DNA from: Alkalihalobacillus bogoriensis ATCC BAA-922
Lineage (GTDB): Bacteria; Bacillota; Bacilli; Bacillales; Bacillaceae_F
Length of the DNA stretch: 64,000 nucleotides
Direction of reading: 5' to 3'
NCBI RefSeq assembly: GCF_000621445.1
Contig: NZ_JHYI01000012.1
Coordinates: forward strand, 62,001-126,000
Shown here: piece after piece, positions 44,927-54,445 of the stretch
How positions within the stretch are numbered: position 1 is the stretch's first letter
Layout: each line of letters starts with the position of its first letter
Made by a program: the position numbers and the translations under genes
Notes under the pieces: generated by a model
What the model saw: the letters and a program-made list of their open reading frames with translations, nothing else
What the model was told of the DNA's origin: nothing
The model's database searches: none

Positions 44927-46993
44927 TTATCCTTGGTTACCGAATAATTGAGCAAAAATCATATCTGCTTGTTGGTTAGACCTCATCATTGCAGATTCCA
45001 TGGCACTAAATTGTTTCCAATAGCGATCTTCCACTTGTTTCATTCTTCTTTCAAGGTTATCTATCCTCGAATCAAGATTATTAATATTTCGACCAATTGT
45101 AAATTGGTGATTTGCTGCTAAACCTCGACTTCCCCCTGCTCTTTGTGCAATAGAGTTAACCGACGCATCTAACGTATCTCTCATTCTTCGAACAATTCCT
45201 TGTCCTCCAAAACCATCACCGTTAGCTGTAAATATATTGAAGACTCCTTCTACATCATCCTCAATTGCCTTACGCAACTTTTCTTCGTTTATAATTAACT
45301 TTCCACCTGCCATGTAATCGGGTGAAGTCGTGATTCCAATTTGCGATAAGTGCGTAAAAGAACCTGTTGGTGAACTTACAGGTGAATTCACAGCAGACCG
45401 TAGTCGATCCATTGATCCCGCTATTAACGTATCATTCCTTAATAAACCGCTCCTTGCTCTTTCTTCCCACTTTTCAATTTCTTTTTCAGACATCGCTTCT
45501 TTTTGCTCGTCTGTTAATGGTTGGAAAGAACGGTGGCGATCTTCTCTCAACAGGCCGTTTGTCTTTTCTATTAATTCATTATATTTATTCACAAAATCTG
45601 TAATTGTCTCCATAACTTTATCCGTATTTGTGTTTACAGATATTGTCACAGGTGATGGATTATTTGCTGCGAGAAACTCTTCTCGTAATGTAAATGTGAC
45701 GCCACTTAGCGTAAAAGTATTTGAAGTCCTCTCCGTCTCTAATCCATTAATAATAAATGTTGCATTTTGCGCACCTTGACTTCCTCTACTATCCAAGCCT
45801 AGTGTTTGAGTAAAGAAACTTCCCTCAAAGCTCATCTCTGTTCTATCACCCGTGTTGTTAAACACCCCTTGGGATTTACGGTTCGCTGCAACACTATCCG
45901 TATGTTCATCATAAAACATACTAATCCCAACACTAGAATTATTCATTGTACTCATAACCGTGCTTAACGATGTTCTTCCATCAAATACAAATTTATCTTG
46001 TACAGGACCATTAGCTGTATGAGTAGTAACTCCAGCTGTCACAAATTTTTGTTGATAATTTGCAGTGACAGGCTGTGTTTGCGCGGAACTAAATGAAACT
46101 GCTCCTGTTTCCACATTCACAAAAACTGTATTTTCATTTAATTCTGTTAGACTCGTCACGATTTTAAATTCGCCGTTAGCTGTAAATTCTTTTCCATTAG
46201 CTGTTATTGTTAATGACTGTAAATCAATGGAGCCATGGGCAAGTTGAAAATTTTGTTGTGGCGATGAACTGCTTGCAGGCAATGTTTGCAGATTATTTTC
46301 TCTAAAATACGTCACTTGAATGTCTGCATTCGCTCTTTGACCTTGACCAAAACGGAGTGTGCCCGTTGAATAATCAATCCCAACTTCATTTTCTCCTATA
46401 ACTCTTCCCGCTTGTTCAGTTACATCCACTACATTAAATACTTTCCCATCCACTTTTACAATCATATCATTCGTGTAATCTTGTTTAATATTTTGTGCTT
46501 TTTGTGAATCTAATTGAAAGTTGACTTGCCCAGCTGTAGCTCTAAACGATTGTCTTTCAATGACTCCATTTTTCCAATCAATTCCTGAAGCAAACTTATC
46601 TGATTGCGACATTAAGCTTCTAGTTGTATCTACTTTTGCACCTGTAGTTATTTCTGAACTACTCGACGTTGAAGCTGCCCTTGCCAGTTTGGAAACTTCA
46701 GTAATTTGATATGAAACATTACCCGCACTTGGTGCAGCGGTAGCTGTAATTCTTGAATCATTCGAACTTACTGCCGTCTTTGCTTGTAGGTTCGACCTCG
46801 TTAATAACATATTATCGACAATATTGTTTCGAAGCTCACTAAAATTTCGATTCACATCTCGGTATGAATCCATTTGCCATTGTAGCACTTGTTTTTGTTG
46901 CATCATTTTATCAATGGGCATTCGACGTACTCTCATCATATCTCTTACCATTGATTCTATATCCATCCCTGATGCTAATCCTGACATCCTCAT
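44927..46993 (-). CDS. fliD: Flagellar filament cap protein FliD (HAP2)
   Basis: 688 residues, larger than B. subtilis FliD (about 500). The N-terminus is RMSGLASGMDIESMVRDMMR and the C-terminal coiled part NINNLDSRIDNLERRMKQVE, both typical. The extra length lies in the exposed middle (about 150-420), rich in Thr, Ser and Asn, including repeated VTANYQQ/VTYFREN-type strands. It caps the filament and folds flagellin. A sigma-D promoter lies upstream, and fliS and fliT follow. Confidence 0.95.
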   Translation of the reverse strand: MRMSGLASGMDIESMVRDMMRVRRMPIDKMMQQKQVLQWQMDSYRDVNRNFSELRNNIVDNMLLTRSNLQAKTAVSSNDSRITATAAPSAGNVSYQITEVSKLARAASTSSSSEITTGAKVDTTRSLMSQSDKFASGIDWKNGVIERQSFRATAGQVNFQLDSQKAQNIKQDYTNDMIVKVDGKVFNVVDVTEQAGRVIGENEVGIDYSTGTLRFGQGQRANADIQVTYFRENNLQTLPASSSSPQQNFQLAHGSIDLQSLTITANGKEFTANGEFKIVTSLTELNENTVFVNVETGAVSFSSAQTQPVTANYQQKFVTAGVTTHTANGPVQDKFVFDGRTSLSTVMSTMNNSSVGISMFYDEHTDSVAANRKSQGVFNNTGDRTEMSFEGSFFTQTLGLDSRGSQGAQNATFIINGLETERTSNTFTLSGVTFTLREEFLAANNPSPVTISVNTNTDKVMETITDFVNKYNELIEKTNGLLREDRHRSFQPLTDEQKEAMSEKEIEKWEERARSGLLRNDTLIAGSMDRLRSAVNSPVSSPTGSFTHLSQIGITTSPDYMAGGKLIINEEKLRKAIEDDVEGVFNIFTANGDGFGGQGIVRRMRDTLDASVNSIAQRAGGSRGLAANHQFTIGRNINNLDSRIDNLERRMKQVEDRYWKQFSAMESAMMRSNQQADMIFAQLFGNQG

Positions 46994-47036
46994 TGTGATT
47001 CACCTCAATTTTCCCATCAAAAAGATTCTACTTTTA

Positions 47037-47062
47037 ATATCGACATAATCTATAAGATTTTA
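47037..47062 (-). promoter_or_regulatory. Sigma-D promoter of fliD-fliS-fliT
   Basis: The minus strand reads TAAA (47059-47062), 14 bases, GTCGATAT (47037-47044), against the sigma-D pattern TAAA, 14-16 bases, GCCGATAT. Confidence 0.7.
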
Positions 47063-47070
47063 ATAGAAAA

Positions 47071-47097
47071 ACAAAAAAGTAGACAAAAGTCTACTTT
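47071..47097 (-). terminator. Terminator after flaG
   Basis: Minus-strand AAAGTAGAC / GTCTACTTT with a TTTT loop and a T-run. It separates flaG from fliD. Confidence 0.8.
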
Positions 47098-47104
47098 CCA
47101 ATTT

Positions 47105-47479
47105 CTATACTTTTTTATCGACAAGTAAACCCGCGTGTTCTAACATGGAAGATACCATATCAAGAAACTTCTCTGGCGGGATTTCACGTATAACATCGTC
47201 CGTATTCCGATCAACCACTTGGACATACAATCGATCTAATTTTTCATGGACATTAAATTTTAAACCAACTGAATGTGGTTCTAGCATTTTATTTAACCCA
47301 TCAACTTGAGCTTCAATTACTTTATTGCTTTTCTCTTCTTTCTTCGTTCCCTTGTCCATACTCTGTTGAATCACACTACTTGCATTTTTTTGAGCTTCTA
47401 AGTTTGCATTTTGGTTAAAATCTAACCTGCTAGTTTTTTTCTCAATTGAATGTCCACCTGACAACGATTGTATATCCAT
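47105..47479 (-). CDS. flaG: Flagellar protein FlaG
   Basis: 124 residues with the C-terminal FlaG domain: GLKFNVHEKLDRLYVQVVDR and DVIREIPPEKFLDMVSSMLE. In other bacteria it limits filament length. The ATG at 47479 is chosen because GAAGGAG lies 8 bases before it; the frame stays open to 47533. It is the first flagellar gene after the legionaminic acid block, with its own sigma-D-like promoter. Confidence 0.92.
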   Translation of the reverse strand: MDIQSLSGGHSIEKKTSRLDFNQNANLEAQKNASSVIQQSMDKGTKKEEKSNKVIEAQVDGLNKMLEPHSVGLKFNVHEKLDRLYVQVVDRNTDDVIREIPPEKFLDMVSSMLEHAGLLVDKKV

Positions 47480-47513
47480 CCTAATGTCTCCTTCAGAACG
47501 TATTTTATTTATT

Positions 47514-47541
47514 ATATCGTCACTTTTTACCAAATTGTTTA
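47514..47541 (-). promoter_or_regulatory. Sigma-D-like promoter of flaG
   Basis: TAAA (47538-47541), 16 bases, GACGATAT (47514-47521) on the minus strand; the -10 is identical to the one proposed for hag. Confidence 0.6.
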
Positions 47542-47590
47542 TATTAACTATGGTAAATATAAAAAATATTTTCGTCAGAAACTAACATTA

Positions 47591-48301
47591 CTAATTGTTA
47601 TTTTTATTATTTATTTCTTTTTTGGAAAGTAAAGCTTCAGCTATTAAAAAATCATAATCATCATCTATATCAATGGAATGCTCTTTTGACATAATTATTG
47701 CACTGCAACTATGTTTATAAATATTTTCCACAGAAAATAAGTAATCAGTTTTCACGATATATAAAGCTCCATTTATCCGATAATAAGTAGGTAAACCTTG
47801 TCTATTGGAATTAAGTATACTTTCATCCAAAAAATTTGCCATCGAATAATCCTCAGGAAGTGTATTACACCAGAGTGGTGAATGCTCAACTTCACACACA
47901 GAAACAACTGCTTTTACATTTTTACGCTTCATCATTTGAAAGCCCTTTACAATATCATTAGAATCTCGTAATGGTGAAGTTGGCTGAAGCAAGGCAACAG
48001 TACTGAACTCTTTTCCTAATTCCTTATATTCTTTAATGACCTCTTTCACCACATCCCATGATGAGGCTGTATCTGAAGACAATTCTTCTCTTCTAAAGAA
48101 AGGGACGTTGGCTCCCCATTTTTTTGCAATATTCGCATACTCTATTGAATCAGTTGATACGATAATTTCGTCAAATATGTCCGATTTTCTAGCCGCTTCT
48201 ACGGTATAAGATAATAAGGGTTTTCCATTTAGTAATTTTATGTTTTTATCTTTTAACCCCTTTGAACCACTTCTAGCTGGGATAATTGCCAAACGACTCA
48301 A
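47591..48301 (-). CDS. legF: CMP-legionaminic acid synthetase (cytidylyltransferase)
   Basis: Activates the nonulosonic acid with CTP for transfer. 236 residues with LAIIPARSGSKGLKDKNIK, LLSYTVEAARKS, IIVSTDSIEYANIAKKWGA and ALLQPTSPLRDSNDI, the NeuA/LegF/PseF pattern. The preference for legionaminic rather than sialic acid is inferred from LegB, LegC and the PtmE-like gene in the same operon. The start is TTG after GGGGTG. It is last of the block. Confidence 0.85.
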   Translation of the reverse strand: MSRLAIIPARSGSKGLKDKNIKLLNGKPLLSYTVEAARKSDIFDEIIVSTDSIEYANIAKKWGANVPFFRREELSSDTASSWDVVKEVIKEYKELGKEFSTVALLQPTSPLRDSNDIVKGFQMMKRKNVKAVVSVCEVEHSPLWCNTLPEDYSMANFLDESILNSNRQGLPTYYRINGALYIVKTDYLFSVENIYKHSCSAIIMSKEHSIDIDDDYDFLIAEALLSKKEINNKNNN

Positions 48302-48306
48302 CTAGT

Positions 48307-49467
48307 TCACCCCATATCATAAAACTGTTTCTTTAGTTCCAGCTTGTCATTTAAAAGAAAATCCTTTAAAATATCGACTATTTGTTCAGAACTATTTCCA
48401 TCTCCATATGGATTTTTGGAATTTCTCGCCCGTTTTTTAAACGAATCTGATAAAGCACGTTTAATTGCTTTTTTAATTTCACATGAAATGGGTTTACAAT
48501 TAATTACACTTTCTGCTTGAATACGCCCTTTTTGTCGGTCTCCAATATTGATTGTCGGTATCCCAAAGCTTGGAGCTTCAACTAAACCACTTGAAGAATT
48601 TCCTATAACAAATGAAGCATATTGTAAAGCACTTAAATATTTGGTCATTCCTAAAGATGTAAAAGCTGTAGCATGGGAGTTTTCTTTCACATATTCATCT
48701 ATCATTTGATTTATAATTCGTCCGTCAGTATCAGCATTTGCCTTAGTAAAAATAAAATTCATATGTTGATATGTATGTATGACATCAAGTAGTTGTTTAC
48801 ATTGAATTTGTGAACTGTTTTTTTCAAGAGTCACTGGATGAAATGTTACTACAGCAAAAGCTTTCTCTAAGTTAAAGTTAATCGATTTTGCTAAATCGTG
48901 TTTGTCCATCAACGGTTGCTGTACAACATTTTCTATCCCTAAAGCACCCACACAAAACACTCTACTTGGATGTTCACCTAGTTGTATCACTCTTTTTTTG
49001 TACTGTTCAGTGGAGGTGAAATGCAAAAAACTCAACTTCGTTATTGCATGGCGTATAGATTCATCAATCGCTCCCTCGGTTGTTTCTCCACCATATAAGT
49101 GAGCAATTGGGATTCTTTGATTCATCGCAACGGTACTAACAGCTAGTGTCTCATAGCGGTCTCCGAGCACTATAAGTAGGTCTGGGATTATCCTCTCAAA
49201 ATAATCTGCAAAACTTATCATAGCTAGGCCCATTGACTTTGAAATTGATGTTGGTGTGTCTGCACTAAGGAGAATTTCTATTTTTTCATCAATCTTATAT
49301 CCGTCATTTTCAATTTCTTTGTAGGTTAAACCAAACTCGGGTGACAAATGCGCTCCCGTTACAACTATTCGAACTTCTAAGGCCGGATCTTTAATTAGCT
49401 TTTTTATGAGCGGTTTTAATAAACCATACTCTGCTCTTGTAGCTGTTACAATACTGATTCGTTTCAT
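48307..49467 (-). CDS. legG: Hydrolysing NDP-N,N'-diacetylbacillosamine 2-epimerase
   Basis: 386 residues of the UDP-GlcNAc 2-epimerase fold: SIVTATRAEYGLLKPLI at the N-terminus, VLGDRYETLAVSTVA, HLYGGETTEGAIDESIRHAI, and VIGNSSSGLVEAPSFGIPTI near the end. NeuC uses UDP-GlcNAc, LegG a GDP- or UDP-linked diacetyl sugar; context favours LegG. The ATG overlaps the legI stop by four bases. Confidence 0.87.
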   Translation of the reverse strand: MKRISIVTATRAEYGLLKPLIKKLIKDPALEVRIVVTGAHLSPEFGLTYKEIENDGYKIDEKIEILLSADTPTSISKSMGLAMISFADYFERIIPDLLIVLGDRYETLAVSTVAMNQRIPIAHLYGGETTEGAIDESIRHAITKLSFLHFTSTEQYKKRVIQLGEHPSRVFCVGALGIENVVQQPLMDKHDLAKSINFNLEKAFAVVTFHPVTLEKNSSQIQCKQLLDVIHTYQHMNFIFTKANADTDGRIINQMIDEYVKENSHATAFTSLGMTKYLSALQYASFVIGNSSSGLVEAPSFGIPTINIGDRQKGRIQAESVINCKPISCEIKKAIKRALSDSFKKRARNSKNPYGDGNSSEQIVDILKDFLLNDKLELKKQFYDMG

Positions 49468-50465
49468 ACTTCAATCAGCTCATCTTCTTCAAAGTCTCTA
49501 ATTGCTTTTTGACCAATAACATCAAACCATTTCATTGGACTAATCCCATCCCCTGGTCTCTTTACTGTTAAATTATCTGGTGTTAATACTTCCCCCGCTA
49601 TTATTTTACGATTGGCTACAATACTCTTGCGTGCTACAACCATATTTTTCAGCTCGGATGCTACCGGTTGTTTATCAGGTTTACCTATCGCTAACTCAAT
49701 ATTTCGGATCGCACTCACCATTTCCTTAAGCTCACTCGGTTCTAAACTCGCCTTATGATCAGGCCCTTCCATATTTTTATCGAGCGTGAAGTGCTTCTCA
49801 ATAACAGTTGCTCCTAATCCCACTGCAGCAATAGGTACTTCAATACCTTTTGTATGATCAGAATACCCGACTTCCACTTCAAACTCTTGTTTAATGGTAT
49901 CCATCGCAGCTAAATTAACATCCTCAAACGGGGTCGGATACTCTGTTGTACAATGGAGTATCGTGATATCCATTACTCCTTCTCCCCTAAGGACGTGTAC
50001 AGCATCACGAATGTCTGAAATCGTACTCATTCCAGTTGAAAGAATAATTTTTTGTGCAACCTTAGCAACCTTAAGTAAGTATGGGAGGTTTGTAATTTCA
50101 CCTGATGGGATTTTCCACCGATTTATTTTTAAAGAGTGTAAAAAGTCGATACTATCGAAATCGAAAGCAGTTGAAAGAAACTCGATTCCCTTTGTATTAC
50201 AATACGCATGAAGGTCTTTAAAATCAGAAAAAGAAAGCTCTAACTTTTTTACCATTTCTAGTTGACTTTCTGAGTGTCCAGTTGTTTCCTTTTGGTAATC
50301 GGCTTTCATTGCATATTTTGATACAACCTTTTCTGAGACAAATGTTTGAAATTTTATTGCATCGACCCCTGTTTTAGCCGCCTCATCAACTAGTCTTTTA
50401 GCTATATTTAAATCTCCATTATGATTAACTCCTGCCTCTGCAATAATATAAACCTTTTTACTCAT
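49464..50465 (-). CDS. legI: N,N'-diacetyllegionaminate synthase
   Basis: Condenses the 6-carbon sugar with phosphoenolpyruvate to give the nine-carbon acid. 333 residues with an NeuB barrel (AEAGVNHNGDLNIAKRLVDE, DAIKFQTF, LSTGMSTISDI, YSDHTKGIEVPIAA, EKHFTLDKNMEGPDHKASLE) and a C-terminal SAF domain (about 270-330). The ATG at 50465 has AAGGAG 7 bases upstream; a start six codons earlier spans that site. Confidence 0.9.
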   Translation of the reverse strand: MSKKVYIIAEAGVNHNGDLNIAKRLVDEAAKTGVDAIKFQTFVSEKVVSKYAMKADYQKETTGHSESQLEMVKKLELSFSDFKDLHAYCNTKGIEFLSTAFDFDSIDFLHSLKINRWKIPSGEITNLPYLLKVAKVAQKIILSTGMSTISDIRDAVHVLRGEGVMDITILHCTTEYPTPFEDVNLAAMDTIKQEFEVEVGYSDHTKGIEVPIAAVGLGATVIEKHFTLDKNMEGPDHKASLEPSELKEMVSAIRNIELAIGKPDKQPVASELKNMVVARKSIVANRKIIAGEVLTPDNLTVKRPGDGISPMKWFDVIGQKAIRDFEEDELIEV

Positions 50466-50483
50466 TTGAAACTCCTTATTCAT

Positions 50484-51155
50484 TCATTTAATTTTCTTTG
50501 CGGGTATACCGACTACAGTACTATAAGCTTCTACATCTTTGACGACAACAGCCCCTGCTCCTATCGTTGACCCCTCATCAACCTTTAACTGTTGCAATAT
50601 TTTTGCTCCGGTCCCAATTAAACAACCATCTTTAATCACAATGTCTCCGGAGACAGCGACTAACGGATTAATTACATTAAAATTACCAATGACTGTATCA
50701 TGCCCAACAGTCGTATTTAAATTAATTAAATTGAAGTTACCAAGAGTAATATTACAGGTTAACGTCGCACCAGCAGTTATCACATTCCCATAACCTAATA
50801 TAACCGTATTTTCATTATACTGTGCTCTGGGATGGATTATATTGGGATACACAATATTTTCAAGACCTTTAATTTTGTTATAAATATTAATTTTTGCGTT
50901 TGGATTACCTATTGGAATGACAACACCTAAAGTTGCAAAAGAATTGGAGAAAGCTTCAAATTGATTATCATCTGTTATTACCTTATGTCCACTAATGACT
51001 TCATTACCGACTTTCCCTTCTGTGTCTTCCACAAATCCTAAAAAATGAAATACCGGAACATTGTTGCATCGGTTAATATCTTCTATGATGGAGTAGACCT
51101 CTTTGGAAATACCACCACTTCCAAAGATAACAACTGGTAAACCACGCCAGTCCAT
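50484..51155 (-). CDS. legH: Sugar N-acetyltransferase, NeuD/PglD/LegH type
   Basis: 223 residues: an N-terminal nucleotide-binding-like domain (VVIFGSGGISKEVYSIIEDI) and a C-terminal left-handed beta-helix (about 105-215) of hexapeptide repeats such as VIGNFNVINPLVAVSGDIVI and GSTIGAGAVVVKDV. It most likely acetylates the 4-amino sugar made by LegC, using acetyl-CoA. In sialic acid operons the same fold O-acetylates, so the exact reaction is inferred from position. Confidence 0.82.
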   Translation of the reverse strand: MDWRGLPVVIFGSGGISKEVYSIIEDINRCNNVPVFHFLGFVEDTEGKVGNEVISGHKVITDDNQFEAFSNSFATLGVVIPIGNPNAKINIYNKIKGLENIVYPNIIHPRAQYNENTVILGYGNVITAGATLTCNITLGNFNLINLNTTVGHDTVIGNFNVINPLVAVSGDIVIKDGCLIGTGAKILQQLKVDEGSTIGAGAVVVKDVEAYSTVVGIPAKKIK

Positions 51156-51159
51156 ATAC

Positions 51160-52206
51160 TCACCCTCTCTCTTCTAATATTTTCCTCATCTTATCCATTT
51201 CATCTAATTGACCCATATCAAGCCAAGCATTTTCACTAATTGGATACACTCCAATTCTTTCACCAGCTTCTCTGTATTTCTCAATAATATCAGGAAAGCC
51301 TAATGATTGATTTTCTTCAAGTTCTTCAATAATTGTTGGTTCAACAACATACATTCCCGTATTCGTGAAGAAGGAGAATTCTGGCTTTTCCTTCATTTCT
51401 TCAATAACACCTGATTTACTTATTTCAACAATTCCATATGGAATCTTCACTTTTTTTAATGAACACACCATTGTAATTAAATTTTGTTTTCTTTTATGGT
51501 ACTCATATATTTTCCCATAGTTTTCATCGACTAAAATATCACAATTCGTTAAGAAGAAAGTGGAGTTTATTTTTCCTTTAAGTAAACTTAGTCCTCCTCC
51601 AGTACCTAACGGTTTATCCTCATCAATATACTGAACATTGTAGTCCTTTTGTATTTCATTAAAGTATGCTTTAATCATATTCTTTTTATGGTTGACAACT
51701 AGATAAAAATCACTGTTCCCAAACTCATGGAACTTATTAATTATGTGTTCTGCAATCGGAATTTCACCAATTGGAATTAATGGTTTGGGAAGTATTTTTG
51801 TATATGGATATAATCTTGTCCCTAATCCACCTGCCATCATTACAATCGGAACTTGCAATTGTTTTTTGTCCTCAATCTTTTCGTCATTCCATAAAAATAC
51901 GGAAACTATATCTTTATTTTCATTAAGGATTGGTAAAGCTTCGATCGCATGTTTATGCATATATTCTTTTGAATTTACACTGTCTTTTTCATACAAAAAT
52001 ATTGGATTGTAGTTGGCAATATCTTTAACCTTTGCTTCTAATTTTCCTTTTTTTAAAATCCACCTTCTAATATCACCATCAGTAATCGCAGCAACAAATT
52101 GACCTTCTCTAATAACAAAGAGAACTTTTTTTGCCACTTTATCTAATAAAGCCATTGCTTCTAACATTGTTGCATCTTCTTGTATTAAAAAATCTTTGAC
52201 ATCCAT
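51160..52206 (-). CDS. Sugar-1-phosphate nucleotidyltransferase with N-terminal CBS pair (PtmE-like)
   Basis: 348 residues. Two CBS motifs (about 1-115: LIQEDATMLEAMALLDKVAK, AITDGDIRRWILKKG, HAIEALPILNENKDIVSVF) precede a nucleotidyltransferase domain (about 120-345: VMMAGGLGTRLYPYTKILPK, PLIPIGEIPIAEHIINKF). Campylobacter PtmE has this layout and makes GDP-glucosamine for legionaminic acid. If the same holds here, the pathway is GDP-linked. This is inference from architecture and context. Confidence 0.83.
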   Translation of the reverse strand: MDVKDFLIQEDATMLEAMALLDKVAKKVLFVIREGQFVAAITDGDIRRWILKKGKLEAKVKDIANYNPIFLYEKDSVNSKEYMHKHAIEALPILNENKDIVSVFLWNDEKIEDKKQLQVPIVMMAGGLGTRLYPYTKILPKPLIPIGEIPIAEHIINKFHEFGNSDFYLVVNHKKNMIKAYFNEIQKDYNVQYIDEDKPLGTGGGLSLLKGKINSTFFLTNCDILVDENYGKIYEYHKRKQNLITMVCSLKKVKIPYGIVEISKSGVIEEMKEKPEFSFFTNTGMYVVEPTIIEELEENQSLGFPDIIEKYREAGERIGVYPISENAWLDMGQLDEMDKMRKILEERG

Positions 52207-52235
52207 TTATTTCACCTCACAGACCATCATTGATA

Positions 52236-53405
52236 TTATACTCCTGATGCTTTTAAACAATTGATCACATGTTGAACATCCTCTTTGCTTAAGTTTGAAC
52301 TACAAGGAATATTCACAACATGTCTCAAATAAGTCTTAGCTTTCTCAATGCGATAGGTTTGATTCATGTAATAAGGTTTTTGGTAACTAATTAAATCCCA
52401 AATAGGTCTAAGCTGAATCTTCCTTTCGCCCAAGTGTTTAATTAAATCATCTCTATTTAACGGGTACGGATTATCCACAAATAAAGCATAAAACCAATAA
52501 TTACTTCTAATATTTTTCCTGAATTCCAAAAGTGAGAGACCATCTACTGCATCAAGCTCTCGTTTATAAAACAAATAGTTTATTTTTTTTGTTTCGATAA
52601 AATCTTCTAATTGCTCTAATTGCGCTAGACCCATCGCCGCTTGAAGATTGGTCATTCTGTAGTTATAGCCAACTTCATCATGAGTATAATAAATTTCATC
52701 ACTTTTCGCTTGTGTTGTTAGGTGCTTTGCTCTTTTAAGAAATTGTTCATCATTGGAAACAATCATCCCGCCGCCACCAGTTGTAATGATTTTATTTCCA
52801 TTAAAAGAATACACCCCGGCTGTTCCAATTGTCCCGGCATATTTCCCCTTTAATGTTCCTTCCGTATAAAACGTTCCTAAAGCTTCTGTAGCGTCCTCTA
52901 TAATCTTTAAATAAAACTGATCTGCTATTTCCACTAATTTTTCCATATCACACATATTTCCAAAAACGTGCACAGCGACTACCGCTTTGATTTGTTTCTT
53001 CGTTTTTTTATTGATAAGCTTGTCCTCTACTACTTCGCATTCTTCTAAGCAGAATGTACGTAGCTTTTCTACATCTAAACAAAGTGAATCATCACAATCG
53101 AGAAATATAGGTTCAGCACCTAAATATCTTACTGGGTTTACTGCTGCAACAAATGTCATAGTAGGCACAATGACCTCATCCCCCATGCTTATTCCACATA
53201 CTTGTAGGGCAACATGTAAACCCGCTGTCCCATTCTGACATGATACAGCACCTTTTACTTTCACATAACTAGCAATATTTTGTTCAAATTCGTCGACAAA
53301 ACGCCCACCAGTCGAAACCCATTCTGTTTCTATTGCCTCCGTTACATATTCAAGCTCTCTCCCTTTTAAATTAGGAACTGAAAGCGGGATAAACTTTTGA
53401 CTCAT
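52236..53405 (-). CDS. legC: PLP-dependent sugar aminotransferase LegC
   Basis: 389 residues, DegT/DnrJ/EryC1 family. It opens IPLSVPNLKGRELEYVTEAI and ETEWVSTGGRFVDEFE, as LegC does. The PLP region has EDATEALGTFY and the lysine in GVYSFNGNKIITTGGGGMIV. It adds the 4-amino group to the LegB keto product. AGGAGTG precedes the ATG. Confidence 0.9.
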   Translation of the reverse strand: MSQKFIPLSVPNLKGRELEYVTEAIETEWVSTGGRFVDEFEQNIASYVKVKGAVSCQNGTAGLHVALQVCGISMGDEVIVPTMTFVAAVNPVRYLGAEPIFLDCDDSLCLDVEKLRTFCLEECEVVEDKLINKKTKKQIKAVVAVHVFGNMCDMEKLVEIADQFYLKIIEDATEALGTFYTEGTLKGKYAGTIGTAGVYSFNGNKIITTGGGGMIVSNDEQFLKRAKHLTTQAKSDEIYYTHDEVGYNYRMTNLQAAMGLAQLEQLEDFIETKKINYLFYKRELDAVDGLSLLEFRKNIRSNYWFYALFVDNPYPLNRDDLIKHLGERKIQLRPIWDLISYQKPYYMNQTYRIEKAKTYLRHVVNIPCSSNLSKEDVQHVINCLKASGV

Positions 53406-53415
53406 TTTGACACTC

Positions 53416-54396
53416 CTAAATATTATAAATATCGGATTTGTATTTATCTAAATTTTGCTTAAAGAATTCGATAGTCTCAGCTATCCCTTGCTCAAACGTA
53501 TAACTCGGTTTCCAATTTGTCATTTTTTTAATTTTTGTATTTGACCCTAATAACCTATTCACTTCACTATTTTCTGGTCTTAACCTTTGCTCATCACAAA
53601 CAATTGCTGCATTTGGATTTATTTGCTTAATTAATTCTTCAGCTAATTGTCCAATTGATATTTCTTCTTGCGTTGCAATATTGATTTCTTCCCCTATTGT
53701 TTGTTGAGCTTTTGAGATTTCTATAAAGCCATCCGCTGTATCTTTTACATAGTTAAAGTCTCTAGTAGGTGTTAATGATCCTAGCTCAATTTCTTCTTTT
53801 CCAGATAGTAACTGAGTAATAATCGTCGGTATTACAGCACGGGCTGATTGACGTGGCCCATACGTATTAAATGGTCTTACAATCGTAATAGGCATATCAA
53901 AACTTCGGTAAAATGATTCAGCTAGTCGATCTGCTCCTATTTTTGTTGCAGAATATGGCGATTGACCTTGGTAAGGATGCTTCTCATCGATTGGTACATA
54001 TTGTGCTGTACCATAAACTTCAGATGTTGACGTAATCAAAACTCTTTTTGTATTAAATTCTCGGGCTGCCTGAAGCACGTTTAAAGTCCCTTTAATATTT
54101 GTATCAACATAGGTGTCTGGTGAATGGTAACTAAATGGAATAGCAATCAAAGCTGCCAGGTGATAAACCTCTTCCATATCCTTTAAAGATGTTTTAACTC
54201 CATTTGGATCCCTTATATCTCCTGTAAACACTTCAACTTCATTCATAATTTCTTTTGGAACAGTCTCTAACCATCCCCAAGAATTGAACGAGTTATAATA
54301 CACAAATGCTCTTACTTGCTTTCCTTGCTTTACTAACTGTTCCGTTAAATGACTTCCGATAAATCCATCTGCACCTGTAACCAAAACCTTTGACAT
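53416..54396 (-). CDS. legB: NAD-dependent nucleotide-sugar 4,6-dehydratase LegB
   Basis: 326 residues, extended short-chain dehydrogenase. It has the Rossmann motif VTGADGFIGSHLTEQLVKQG, the LegB-typical FVYYNSFNSWGWLETVPKE, Ser-Thr-Ser then YSATKIGADRL catalytic residues, and VRPFNTYGPRQSARAVIPT. It makes the 4-keto-6-deoxy sugar that starts the pathway. It is the first leg gene after the Maf protein and the 117-residue protein. Confidence 0.92.
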   Translation of the reverse strand: MSKVLVTGADGFIGSHLTEQLVKQGKQVRAFVYYNSFNSWGWLETVPKEIMNEVEVFTGDIRDPNGVKTSLKDMEEVYHLAALIAIPFSYHSPDTYVDTNIKGTLNVLQAAREFNTKRVLITSTSEVYGTAQYVPIDEKHPYQGQSPYSATKIGADRLAESFYRSFDMPITIVRPFNTYGPRQSARAVIPTIITQLLSGKEEIELGSLTPTRDFNYVKDTADGFIEISKAQQTIGEEINIATQEEISIGQLAEELIKQINPNAAIVCDEQRLRPENSEVNRLLGSNTKIKKMTNWKPSYTFEQGIAETIEFFKQNLDKYKSDIYNI

Positions 54397-54445
54397 CTAA
54401 ACCACCCTTACCATTTAAAGATTACTTACTTATATGATATTCCTA

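Noticed and set aside
45330-45779. Plus-strand open frame of 149 codons inside fliD
   Set aside because: Antisense shadow of fliD; no ribosome site or recognisable protein.
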